DNA from: Chaetomium olivaceum
Lineage: Eukaryota; Ascomycota; Sordariomycetes; Sordariales; Chaetomiaceae
DNA length: 64,000 nucleotides
Reading direction: 5' to 3'
Assembly (NCBI GenBank): GCA_039881045.1
Contig: JAYWVB010000073.1
Coordinates: 62,001 to 126,000, forward strand
In this document: in pieces, positions 47,901 to 59,174 of the stretch
Layout of the letters: each line of letters starts with the position of its first letter
How positions within the stretch are numbered: position 1 is the stretch's first letter
Notes under the pieces: model-generated
Seen by the model: only the letters and a program-made list of their open reading frames with translations
What the model was told of the DNA's origin: nothing
Database searches by the model: none
Made by a program: the position numbers and the translations under genes

Positions 47901-49504
47901 GACAGATGTCACGCTCCCGGAGTCGCAGCAAACCAAGCCCTCGGGGACCGAGACCACATCGTCACAGGAGCTTCCGTCGCAACCAGACGAGAGTGTGACG
48001 CAGACAGAGGCCGAGGACAGCCGACAGGAGAGCCGGGTCGCTTCTGATGACGAGGGCGCAGAGAGCGATGTCGACCACTCGGCCATTACACTCGACGATA
48101 TCCTACCGGATGTGAAGGAAATAGCCGACTCTCTAGAACCGAGCGAAGAAATACCGGAGGAGCTCCCCAGGCATCAGAAGAAGAGCCTCATGACCATGTT
48201 GACCAACTTCTGGGCTGAGCGATCAGCCAGCGGCTGGCCTCAGTTGGAGTATCCCATCAACGCCACGGACCACATCTTCTTCGACTCGGACGTGATAATC
48301 AGGGAGGACGAGCCAAGCTCCCTCGTGGCTTTTGCCCTCAGTTCCGAGGACTACATGTCAAAATTGGCCGAGATTCGGCAGCGGTGGGAGATGCCGAGCG
48401 AGCCAGACACGGATGATAGCAGTAATGGCCTGGAAATGAAACGCCCGCAATCCTCCAATCCGGAGGCCAAAACTGCGGCAAAGGCCAGCAAGTACAACAC
48501 GGAGCTCGAGAAGAGCCTGCTCCGGCCGACGGGCATGCATGTCAAGTACCAGTTCACCGAAGGCGCAGCGAGGATGACGTGCCAAATCTTCTACGCCGAG
48601 CAGTTCGACGCGCTCCGGCGCAAGTGTGGTGTGGGTGATCGCTTCGTCGAGTCCCTTTCTCGGTGTCTGAAGTGGGATTCTAAGGGCGGCAAGACTAAAT
48701 CGGTCTTCCTCAAGACCCAAGACGAGCGGTTCATTCTCAAGTCTCTCTCTCCTAGCGAGACATCGTCATTCCTCCGATTTGCACCCGACTACTTCAGCAT
48801 CATGTCGGAAGCGCTCTTCCACGACCTGCCCACGGTCATCGCCAAGATGTTTGGCTTCTTCCGCATCTTCATCAAGAACCCGCTCACCAATACCGAGATC
48901 AAGCTCGACCTCCTTGTGATGGAGAATCTGTTTTACGACCGCTGCCCGAGCCGGACGTTTGACCTCAAGGGTTCGATGCGCAACCGCAAGATCCAATCGA
49001 CGGGCGAGCAGAACGAGGTGCTGTTGGACGAGAACATGGTCGAGTACATCTACGAGTCGCCATTGTTTTCGCGAGAGCACTCAAAGCGCCTGCTCCGGGC
49101 GTCCGTCTTCAACGACACGCTGTTCTTGGCCAAACAGGACGTGATGGATTATTCGCTCATGGTTGCCGTCGACGAGGTCAAGAAGGAAATCTCGGTGGGC
49201 ATTATTGACTGTATTCGGACCTATACCTGGGACAAGCAGCTGGAGAGCTGGATCAAGAACCGCGGGTTTGCAGGCGGTGGCCGGAACAGGCCGACCGTGA
49301 CGAGTCCAAGGGAGTACAAGAGCCGGTTCAGGGAGGCGATGGCGAGGTAAGTTTTTGAGCTGTTCACACCAACTAAGGACTCTCAGCTAACGGCGGTATG
49401 ATAGGTACATTCTCCAATCTCCCAACTGTTGGCACACTTTTGGGAACCGGCCGGCCCCGCATACACCAGCGACTCCGAGGCCTCGATTCGAAGACGACGC
49501 TTGA
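41965..49504 (+). CDS. FAB1: PtdIns3P 5-kinase Fab1/PIKfyve (many frame breaks)
   Basis: Makes PtdIns(3,5)P2 on vacuole/endosome membranes. Two exons (41965-49346 and 49405-49504) encode about 2,490 residues, the normal fungal size. In order: Ser-rich N-terminus; FYVE zinc finger (CKECFLCGTPF, RRKHHCRTCGC) at 43230-43410; Cpn60/TCP1-like domain at about 44500-45150; Cys/His-rich CHK region (YCKHCNKHF) at 45970-46450; acidic linker; C-terminal PIPK domain at 48480-49350 with VFLKTQDERFILKSL, FDLKGSMRNRK, DVMDYSLMVAVDE and IIDCIRTYTWDKQLESW. The frame changes at least a dozen times between 43550 and 47570, each time by a one-base gain or loss, often in G or C runs (for example 43616-43620, 44267-44269). 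The conserved domains continue across the breaks. Sequence error is more likely than decay because kinase and FYVE domains are perfect. Confidence 0.88.
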
Positions 49505-49917
49505 CGACTCTGTACGGACGGGCGAGCCATTCATGCAAGAACAACTTTCAACAGAGCACGAGTATGGCCGACGCATGATGGCGATGTTTGATGATTTTTT
49601 AGCATGGCATAGCGATCATTTGGATGGGCTTTTCTACTGTGTGTTGGATTGGCGCTCATGGGATGTCTTGGTGCGGGCAACCGCTTTTGCTATTGTTCAT
49701 TGTTGTGGCGTAAGGGGGAAGCCGTGTTAGTTTACTATGAGACTTGGGTCGTTGGCATATAGACAGCCAGTGTATTGATGAATGAACGCGAAGCTCTTAT
49801 TTTGAGTATGGAAGGCATACAAATGGACTGACTGAATGATGAACGCCGACACCAGCGACCAGGTATCAAATACGCATAATGTTGCTCTCCTGAGCAGTTT
49901 AACCCTCCCACTTACTT
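49505..49917. other. Intergenic between convergent genes
   Basis: 3' regions of FAB1 and of the minus-strand gene at 49918. Nothing else is seen. Confidence 0.5.
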
Positions 49918-52900
49918 TCATACCGCCATCCAAGACTCGCCCATCCCAGTCATGGGTACGTCCACACTTTCAACTTCGTCCTCTTCGTCCATGTCCTCCT
50001 CCGATTCATAATCCGGCTCGGTTTCCGCGGCAGCCCGCCGCTCAGCCTCAGCAACCGGGTCCCAACTCCTGGGGATAGCCTCGGGTTTGACAGAAGGCAA
50101 CCCACCCTCCTCCCAGTCGTCAATGCGTGATGAAGGGCGAGAAGGGGTTCAGCCCTGCGACCAGGGTTTCAACCCATGTAGGTTCTTCATCGTCTAAGCC
50201 GACAGCTAGCGAAACCAGTTATCACATCAAACATCCCTAGAATAAAAATGAAGAAAAGCCAAAATAAAAAGGAACCAAACTCACCCCTCTCCACCATCCC
50301 CAACATCCTCTCCCTGACCACCTCCCTCCTGCAACCTTGTATCCCCCACAGGATACACTGCCGGCCCCGGCCGGAACACACACTCTCCTGGCGATACCGC
50401 TGCAGCTTGGGCCGCAGATACCGCCACTCCGTCGTCCGATCCGCCGCCGCGGCGTCATACCCGACCGCCGGGTCGGCAAACACATCCCCGCGCACCGCGC
50501 CCGCACCGCCCGCCTCGCGGGTGAGATATCCGGCCCCGCCGTCCTCCACGGGCCAGCGGTTGATGGACCAGAACTGCCGCCGCCGCTTTCTCTTTTCTTG
50601 CTTTCCCTTACCCTCCCTTACCCTGTGGGTGTGACTCCTCCCCAACCTTGGGCACGGCCGCCCATCCCAGTTGTGGTCGCGCACGAGCACGGTTTGAGGG
50701 GTGCCCGAGGCGTCGAAATAGTGCTGGACGCGGCCGGGGCTAGCATGGTTTTGTTGAGTGCAGTTCGTCGATGAGCTGCGTGCGGATGAGGCTGAGTTCG
50801 TGGGGGGTGGGTTCGGTGGCGGGGGTTGTCAAGGTAGTGGTGGTGGTGGGTTGTGGTTCTGGGGGGTTGTGGTTGTGGCGCTAGTTCCGGGGATGGTTGT
50901 GGTTCCAGGGGTAATTCCTCGGGTGGTTGTCCCGGGCGTGGTGGTGGTCGTGGGACTTATGATGGGGCGGTTCGTCGAGGCGTGCGCAGGTTCGGGACCA
51001 GGCGCGGATGGAGTCGAGGAGGTTTTGGGCGGGGATGGGCTGTGGCGGGTGCTGGTGGCGGTCCTTGCTCGAGCATGGATGTGTAGCCGAGGCGGAAGGC
51101 TAAAGCCAGAAAGGAAGTTCCAGATGGTGCTGCCTTCGCTGATGTCGGGTTGCTCGCCCTGGTTGATGACGGTGTCCCAGTCGGCGATGTAGCCAAGGTG
51201 ATAGCTGGGCCGCTGACGGTTGTCGGTTAGTTTTGGCCAGACGACGCGATGCTCCGGGAAATAGTCGTATGTAGGGCGTCTGACGACGCCGTAGCATACT
51301 GGGTCGAGGTAGAATCTAGGAGTGTTAGTGTTAGTACCCCTGAAGGCGCAACATAGGGGGTCGGTATGTTTCTTACCTCAAATACCCCCTATCCTTCATC
51401 CTGTCGAGCCATTTGCAAGCATCGTGTGGCTTGAACTCATGTTTTGTGACCGCGCTGCTGTTCTTCCCAGCATTGATAGCCTTCAGCAGATCCTCGACCT
51501 CGACAGTCGCATCATGCGAGCTGAACAGCCCCTGCGGATTCCTATCATCCAACAACCTCTTCACCTTTCTCGCAAACAGCTGAAACAACCTATACTTATC
51601 CCTCGGCGTATCCGGCAAGACCCTCCCCGTAAAGTTCCCCCCATTAACACACTCTCCCCCCAGAAACTTCAACCACTCCACCTCCCCAGGGTCTAAATAC
51701 CTCGGCACCCTCTCCCCATCCACCACCTCCCACTCCTCCTCCGCCAACCTCACCTCCTGCCGCGGCACCTCCCACCCAACAAACTCCCCCTTCAACCCCC
51801 TTTCCACCATTCTTACCACCTTTTCCACCAACCCCCTCGGCTCCCTCCTCTCCGCCGCCCCCAAAACCTCCACCGCCACCCTACACTCCCGCAGCAAATC
51901 CTCCGCCGCCTGCGCATCCGGGTCCAGCATCCGCCACACAAACGGCCCGCCGCTGACCACATTCCGCGGCAACGTCGCCAAGCGCGTGTCGTTGGCATGT
52001 TCATCCTCAAGACGCAGGCGGGCTAGCTCGCGCCGTTTCTTGAGGGCTGCGAGGCGGGCGCGGTAAGCGATGGTGTGCGGCATTGTTTCGAGTTCTGTGC
52101 TAGGCGGGAGTTGGGAGGCGGGGAGGGCGGGGGTGTCCAGGCGGGGTTGTCGGCGACGGTGGCGGCGCGGCGGAGGGTGGCAGCTGGGGTGGGGAAGATG
52201 ATGCTGGAGCGGGAGGTGGTGGGTGGACAGGTGGGCAAGGCGCGGAGGATGCGTTGGAGCATGGCTCGGCGGGCGCCGCGTTCTTGGGCGTAGTCGACGG
52301 GGGCGCCGGGGCGGACGCGTTGGTCGTTGGGGAGGATGGTGGTGCCTGTGGCGTCGGTGATGACCGGGTGGATGCTGCTTGGGTGGGAGAAGGTGATGAA
52401 GGCTTGGTCTTCGTGGTAGGCGAGGTTGTCTTCTTCGAGCGTGCCTTCGGGGCCGGAGGGGATTGTGGTGAGGCGGTGGTCGGCTATGCGTTGCCACCAG
52501 TCTCGCTCGTCTTCGGCGAGCTTGCCGTGAAGGCGGCTGCTTTCCGGTCGGTCGATGAGCATCCTGTTGACGGGGCCGTCGGTGTGGGGGAGGATGGGCT
52601 TAGGAAGAAAGTTGCGGCGGTTTGGGACGGGTTGTGCGAGGGAAGCGGCCAGTCCTGTGCGTTGACCATCCAGTCGAGACGTGTCGACCTGAAAGGGGTC
52701 TTTGACGGTTTTGTGAATTCTATGGTTGTGGGATTGTAGTGGTGCTGCTCGAACAGAACATGAGCCTTTGCCTTGGCGACTGCATCGTTAAACATGGCTT
52801 GCGTTTCTAGCCTGGCGTAGTCCAGTTGAGAGCTGTCGTCTTCAAGAGCCAGCCACTCCAGGTACGAGACGATCTCCTCGAACTTGGGCTCCCAATCCAT

Positions 52901-53896
52901 GCACCGGTCCACATCCTCTTCGGCGAGGAACTTGATGACCGTATCGAGACGGGCCGCCAACGGAGGCTGGCGTTTACCCTTGTACCAGGAATCAACCTCC
53001 CAGTCAGGGCCTTCAACTATCGGATTTCCGTCTTGAAAGTCACTAGTTCCAGGGAATAGTGGGATGGACTGAAGCCGTTGGAACAGGTCTGCTAGTCTTC
53101 CGAGCTCTCGAGGTCCCCTGCTTCTCCCGCCCGCATTTCTTGAGCGAATGGGAGGGACTGACACCCGGGGAGGCCTACGGAGGCCGGGTGGGACACGCGG
53201 CGCTTGACGTGGGGGTCTCTCTAACGGCGGAATTCTGCTGACAGCCCTCTCAAGCTCCTCCCCAAAGTCTACCGCTTCACTGTCCTCTCCGGAGAGGCCA
53301 GTATCCCCCCCCATATCATCACCCATGATTATGTCGATGACCTCAGGTGGCTGGAGGGCAGTTTCGGTAATTCTCCCCGATGCCGGGGGCGAACGGGGCT
53401 GATACTGTTCAGGGATCGGTAGGTACGGTAAACGATCTTCCTCCGCTCTCTCCGAAAACGCCTGCCTGTAAACGTGGTATTTCTTAAACTCGCGGATGAA
53501 GTTTGGACCAGGCCCGTAATTCTTGATCCCTGGGTTTCTGAGGTGCATTTCGACTTTGAGTCTGAGGTCTGGGGCATCCGGCTTGAGAACGACCTCTTCC
53601 AGGAACGCCTTGAACAGGGGTGGGCATTCCGGGTCATTCGCAGCATAGTCGATCAGGAACTGGATAAATACCCCTATAACTACGCATCAGTTGCAAGCTC
53701 AGTTCATGTCCAAGGGATCGACGAACCATCAATTCTGGTCCGCAGCCCGCGGTGGATCGAAGAGACATCTTCGGGCTCAAACCCGAGCGATTCTTCAACT
53801 CCCGAATGGCTTGACTCCACCGGGGGAGATACCGGCAGGGGGGGAGGATGGTTCAGGGGTTGGATAGTCCTGGTTGCTCGAAGATTCGTACTCCAT
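49918..53896 (-). CDS. Large uncharacterised protein (several frame breaks)
   Basis: A chain of coding segments reads from ATG 53896 (MEYESSSNQDYPTPEP) to a stop at 49918. A 53-nt intron at 53674-53726 joins RTRIDG to VFIQFLIDYAANDP, and another at 51316-51376 joins MKDRGYLR to FYLDPVCYGVVRRPTYDYFP. Further introns probably lie near 50.6 and 50.25 kb. The frame shifts near 53835, 52615, 52118, 51120, 51060 and again near 50.1 kb, mostly as a missing base in C/G runs. Recognisable composition includes an acidic tail (YESEEDMDEEDEVESVD), charged helices (AALKKRRELARLRLEDE) and Trp-rich blocks (DERDWWQRIADHRL, RQFWSINRWPVEDGGAGY). I know no family name. The total is about 1,150-1,200 residues. 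Whether the last 900 bases belong to this gene or a second one is not settled. Confidence 0.55.
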
Positions 53897-54446
53897 CCTA
53901 GGAGATTTCTCAGGAATTGCTTGTCTAACTTGCTTATTCTGGTCGGATCTCTGGCTCAGTGAAGCGGACTTGCCACAGAGAGAATGGCGTTGTTGCAGTA
54001 AACAAAATGTTTACCATGAAAAAGAGAGGAAATGACAATGTTTGTACAAAGCAGGGAGGTAGGTAAGATATCTGGGCCTCGCTTCTGGCCGGAATGCGCC
54101 GCTCGCGTCCATGCCAATATGGATATGTGACAATGAACAGGACTTCAACCTGTATGGCTTGTGAGCTTTGTCAAAGAGTTTCCATCGGAGCTGATGAAGC
54201 AACCCCGTTTTCAGTCTGCCAGAGTTGGCCAATAAAGAAATTAACCCTCTGCTTGAGAACAAAGAACAACACGGATTGCTCCAAAACCTTGCTGCGGTTG
54301 ACTTGTGTGGTTTTTCTTTGTTCCCAAAAAGGGGCGAAAGACGGTGAGTTGTCCGCACAGGATGATCAAAAGCCAGCAGCACACAGCTTCTTAGGTTAAG
54401 AAGAAGCCTCACTCTGTTAGACGTAGAAAGGTGAAAGAGGCCAGTC
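53897..54446. promoter_or_regulatory. Divergent promoter region
   Basis: 550 bases between two divergently transcribed uncharacterised genes. No TATA box or other gene is recognised. Confidence 0.45.
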
Positions 54447-54823
54447 ATGTCAACAAACGTCAAAATGGCAACAAACGATCAACCCCCAAATGGTGTTCTC
54501 ACTTTCTCAGAAAGCCAGGCTCACCTGGCTCTGCGAGAAGCCCAAGCTTCAGGTCAACCTGCCGGGCCGAGATCCTTTGGAAGAGACCAGGCTCAGGGCA
54601 GGAGGAGACGATCGTCCACTTTTAGACGCGCTGAACACAACGTCGAGAACTTCGTTTATAACCGCCACCGCAATGATACTGCAGTCCGTTTCGCACATCG
54701 AGCCAGGACGCGAAGCGTAACGAGGATAGAGACCGAGCAGCAACAGCAACTACAGCTGCAACAGGAGCAACAAGAACAACAGCAGCAGCAACAGCAACGG
54801 CTATTACAGGAGCAGCAAGAACA

Positions 54824-54854
<31 letters not shown>

Positions 54855-56879
54855 CAGCAAGCAACCCCGGAAGCCTGCGGTGTCCAGAGCAAGGTCAACT
54901 CCCATCAGAATGGCTCTGTCGAAGAATGGAAGCCCTCCATCGTGATAGGTTCTCCTCTCTGGGCCGAAGGAGAGGATCTCAACGCCATTCAGATAGCGGA
55001 TCGGAAGGTCATCCAGACCCGCCTATGGATTGACCATTACCGGGGCGTGCCCTACTTTGTCCAGACGCACCAAAAGGCCGTCGGAGAGAGGGCGCAGCTG
55101 GACGAGTCCGCCGAAGAGAACACCATGCCAAGGTAAGCAAGCCCCTGAGCCCCTTCATCCACAACAAAAAAGAACACCCGAAAGCTAACCCACCCCAGAT
55201 CCGCGCTCAAGTCCACACACGACGACGCCATCCACGACCGCCTTGACCTTCTCCGCTCCCTCCTCCAAGACAGCACCTTCCCCGGAGAGCGAACCAACAT
55301 CGAAGCCGCCATCGCAGGCTACGAGGCCGGCGCGATCCCCTACTCCGAGTCCTACACCCTCCTCTGGGCCGGCCACATCGTCGACCGCTGCCCCGACTTC
55401 GACAGCTTCACCCAGGACCGCAGCGCGCGCCTCGACCGCTACGAAGCAGCCCACGGGCCCGGCTGGCTCTGGTACGAGCCGCCGCTCAGCGGCAGCGGCA
55501 CCGGCAGCATGCGCGGCCCCACCATCATCGCCAAGAAGGGCTTCTGCCTCGAGAGCAAGCACGCGTGGCGGCAAGGCACCGAGAACATGGGCCACTACAA
55601 CATCCGCATGGGCTTCCGGCGGCGCAAGAACACCGTCACCCGGTCCAACGACCCCAGACGACCACAACCACAACCACAACCCCCCCTCCCCAACACCCGC
55701 ACCCCCTTTTCCAACACCACCACCACCACCACCACCACCACCACCACAACCACAACCACAACCAGCACACCCCTAACCCGCACCCCGCGCCTCAACCCCC
55801 CCAAATCCTCCATCCCCCAACCCGACACCTCCCCCACACACCACCACCCCGGACCCCGACGGGCCCCAACTAATCTACAACATGCTCCTCGACAGCGGCG
55901 CAACCCTCCCGACCCTCTGGACCGGCGACCTGCCCGCGCTTGGGATCGACCCGGCGCGGTATTCGGCGCAGTCGGCGCGGCGGGTGAACACGGCGGACTC
56001 GGTGCTGGTGTCGCGGGTGTATGAGCTGGATGTGCGGGTTTTGGGCGGGGAGGAGGCGGCGCCGGTGGGGCTGTTTCGTCGTCGTCGTCGTGCGGGAGAC
56101 GAGGAGGAGGGAGGAGGCGGCGGCGGCGGGGGCCGGGGCGGGGCTGGCGCCTGTGTCGGGGTTGAGGTCGGGGTTGGGGGTGTTGGTGGTGGGGTGTGGG
56201 CGGTGTGGGCGGTGGTAGGGTGGGTGTGGCGGCGGTGGTCGAGGCTGGTGGTGATGAAGAAGAGGACGAAGATGAGTTCGATGCGCCCAGCTGCACGATC
56301 CCCGTGCTCGTCTTCCCCGGCGAGTCCAAGGATGTCGGCGGCGGCGACCACGTCCCCGACCGGCTCAGCGGCCTGCTACCCTTCCATGTGTGCTACCTCT
56401 CCGGCGCGCCCGGCACCTTCAAGCTGTGGATGGGCGAGGACAGGCGGGACGTGCTCGGCGCAGGTCGGCTGCCGGGCATGATGCGGTACGGCGAGATTTT
56501 GGGAGGAGCACAAGCGGGTGAAAAATCGAAGAGAGTGCCGGCCTCGACGACCCTAAAGCTCGTGCAGTGGCGGAACCAAGGGTTGAAAACGCCGGAGCGT
56601 GTCATCTTCGAGCACGATCTCACTGATGACGCCGAGGGTGTGCTTCGGGATGAGGGTGTGCTTCGGGATGAGGACGTGGGTGACGGGAATGCCATTATGC
56701 GCGGACCGAGGGGAACCAATTTCGACAACATCGATGCTCAGACCGATGGCGTCCAAGTGCTACACATCGGACGTAAGAGAAAGCGAGTTTATCAGGAGGC
56801 ACGGCGACGGGGGAGCACCGTTACCAAGCCAGTCAAGAAAAAGATCAAGACCGAACAAACAGGGGAGAGGATAGTTTAA
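54447..56879 (+). CDS. PolyQ protein with aspartyl-protease-like motif (frame breaks)
   Basis: Exon 1 is 54447-55132; a 66-nt intron (donor GTAAGC, branch CTAACC) leads to exon 2, 55199-56879. About 788 residues. The N-terminus is Ser/Arg-rich, then come several Gln runs (54739-54860) and a folded block (WKPSIVIGSPLWAEGEDL, TRLWIDHYRGVPYFV). Exon 2 has GPGWLWYEPPL, KKGFCLESKHAWRQG, a Thr run from an ACC repeat, then YNMLLDSGATLPTLW, which matches the active-site motif of retropepsin-like aspartyl proteases, and later SGLLPFHVCYLSGAPGTFKLWMGEDRR. The end is basic (RKRKRVY, KKKIKTE). The frame changes near 55850 and again between 56060 and 56240. An 18-base unit (EGVLRD) is duplicated at about 56634-56670. 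Protease activity is unproven; the fold may serve another role. Confidence 0.65.
54739..54860 (+). repeat. CAG/CAA repeat coding for polyglutamine
   Basis: Runs of CAG and CAA codons with a few CTA, TTA and GAG interruptions inside the preceding CDS. The minus strand reads Cys- or Ala-rich in other phases and is not coding. Confidence 0.85.
55717..55765 (+). repeat. ACC trinucleotide repeat in coding sequence
   Basis: About a dozen ACC units then ACA/ACC mixes. In the chosen frame they encode a Thr-rich linker between the two folded parts. Confidence 0.75.
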
Positions 56880-57874
56880 AACCCGCCATGTAGAACTTAC
56901 CTGACACCACGCAAGCAAATTACATCGTCGACAACTCCCGATAACGGATACTGAGAACATGGGCCATGGTGGGAACAAGAGACAGGGGTATGCCAGAGAC
57001 TTGACTATTTTTTTATTTTCTTAAGCAGCTACCTGCTTGCGGTGACCTCGGGATGCGTGATAGCACTGTATGGGCTGAAAATACCCAAGCAAGTCCCATT
57101 TCATCAGTGCCCTGTGTCCACAGCGGTCGAATCCCGCCCAGACCCAAGTACCCGCCAGCGATTATCCCTCGCCAGCAATGTTGCACTGTCCCACAAGTTG
57201 AGGGCGACCCGATAGCTACTGGCAATTGCGACCGGACGATGGAGTGAAGGGCCAACGTTTTGTGTCCTTCCATCCATCCTCGTCCCAGCCAACTGTTCCT
57301 CTCGTCCTCAAACCCCATCCGGGTATCTCGCTAGTTCCTAGCTTTGCCAATCTTGGTATTTGTCCTCCCATTCACCAATGTCGCCATTTTTACCTCCTCC
57401 TCTATCAATCCGCCCTTCGAAGCGGGAGAGATCGCATATCTGGTGTTGCCGAGACGTGGGTTGTCTTGCTCCACACAAATGGATCGATGTCGTCCCTCCT
57501 TTTTTTGTAAGGTTTCGTTTATGGTGAAAAAATTAACATGGCGGTTGCGAATCAAGGGTATAGCCGAGGGACACCGCAGTTCCCCACGCCACAACGACGG
57601 GTGCAGCCATGATGCAGCCGCGCCAGAACGTTCCAGGAGAAGTGAAAGTTGAAAAGGAAATCGCAAAAACAAAATTCAACGCTGATGCCATGACGCTAAA
57701 TGATCCCGTGCAAAGAAAGAGCCAGATGAATGCAATCTTTTTGTCTTCCAAGGTGGTATATTTCGAGGTGCCCTGAAAAAAAAAGGTGGAAAAGAAACAA
57801 GGCCGGGTGACGACCAGAGCAGGTATCAGGTCCCCCCCACACAAAAACATAAAAAAGGACACCGGGGTGATGCC
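56880..57874. other. Intergenic between convergent genes
   Basis: 3' regions of the polyQ gene and of the cyclin. No coding frame is convincing. A/T runs near 57008 and 57777 could be poly(A) signals. Confidence 0.5.
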
Positions 57875-59174
57875 TTAGTACGACATATGAGACGCGGTGC
57901 CAAAGTACGTTGACCCCGCCATATGTTGTTGTTGTTGTGGTTGGAGATGTAACTGCTGGTACGACTGCCCGTGGCTTGATTGAGGCGTTGGGGTCACCGG
58001 GCAACGAGGCGGTACCTGGTAACCCTTAATCGCGGCATTGTTCTGACCAAAGCACGAGCCATCAGGGGTGATAGGCGGCGTCATATAACCGTCGGCAACT
58101 CCGGGTACGGCACCGAGTCCCTTGTGGGGGGTGCTGTACACATCCGTTGCCTTGTTGGATAGGATGGGTTCCGACGGCGGTGACGGCGGCGCCCCTCTCC
58201 GCGCGATCGCAGCCTGCTGGGCGAGGAAGTCGGCAAGCTTACCCGATACCCTCGAGTAATACTGGCTGGAATACTTCCTCGCCAGGGTGACCGAGGGTTG
58301 GTGGAGGTGCTGTGACAGAGTGAGGAGCGTCACGTTGTCGGAGTGATCCCACTCGCCGTCGTTGACCTCGGGCTTGCCAAGGATCGCACGACCAAGAGCG
58401 AGCGACGCCCTTGCCATGACCGAAGGCTTCGTCGACACAAAGTCCCGGTGGTAGAGGGCAATCTCGCAGATGTACGCCGCCATGTGCTCCACTTCCCGAC
58501 TGTCCCGCTCCTCGGCCGCGACCAACTGTGTGAAGAAATCGACGGTGGGGTGACCAATGTTCCAGTCCAGCGTATTGAGGACGTGCATCTCCATCTGGGT
58601 GAACATGCCGGCATCGTAGAGGCCGCAGCACATGTTGTTCAGTTCGTTGATCTGAGGCACTCTGTCCTTCTTGTCTCCGTACTTGGCAGCGATGAGAAGG
58701 GCAGCGCACCCGACCAGCTGGTAGTGCTGCTTATACACCACCCGCTTTGAGCAGTACCGGTCCAGGAGGTTGACGGTGAGGAAGAGGGTCTCGGGCAGGA
58801 GAGAGAAGGCGGAGTGAGCCTCGATCAGGAAGTCAATGAGGTACGGCCGCATAAACCACTGGATCTCGCGCTGCATGTCGATCAGGTTGGCATCGGGCAA
58901 TGTCTCGTCCTACAAGCGAAGCCGAGTTAGTCACGCCCTGCATCATCATCGAATCAACGAGCGCCCAGGAATTCCCATTTACCTCCATATGGCGCATGTG
59001 CTGCATGATGTCCTCCAGATACTCGTCACAGGCCAGCCTTGAGAGCTCGTTGGCGATCATCTCCTGCTTGTTCCGGGCAAGCATCTTGGCAGCATCACGC
59101 ATCGACATGTGCTGATTGGACTCGTCCGACTCCACGAAGAAGGTGTTGTCGGGTTGGTAACCTGAGCACGCCAT
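57875..59174 (-). CDS. G1/S cyclin, Cln/Puc1-like
   Basis: Activates Cdc28/Cdc2-type CDK at G1/S. Exons 58983-59174 and 57875-58909 with a 73-nt intron give 408 residues. The N-terminus (residues 1-64) ends LEDIMQHMRHME, the cyclin lead-in. The cyclin box follows with MRPYLIDFLIEAH, LFLTVNLLDRYCSKRVV, LVGCAALLIAAKYGDKKD and FTQMEMHVLNTLDWNIGHPT. The second half of the fold ends at about residue 255. The tail is Ser/Pro/Gln-rich with several TP sites (YSTPHKG, YMTPPITPDG), which look like CDK phosphodegrons for SCF-driven turnover. No mitotic destruction box is evident. The frame is intact. Closest relatives are fungal G1 cyclins (Neurospora cln-1, fission yeast Puc1), assigned by motif and not by search. 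Confidence 0.88.

Noticed and set aside
41965..49504. FAB1 as a true pseudogene
   Set aside because: Kinase, FYVE and Cpn60-like domains are fully conserved and the same class of indel hits essential RPB1, so sequence error is the simpler reading.
54622..54898. Cys-rich or Ala-rich minus-strand frames
   Set aside because: They are the reverse reading of the CAG/CAA polyQ repeat.
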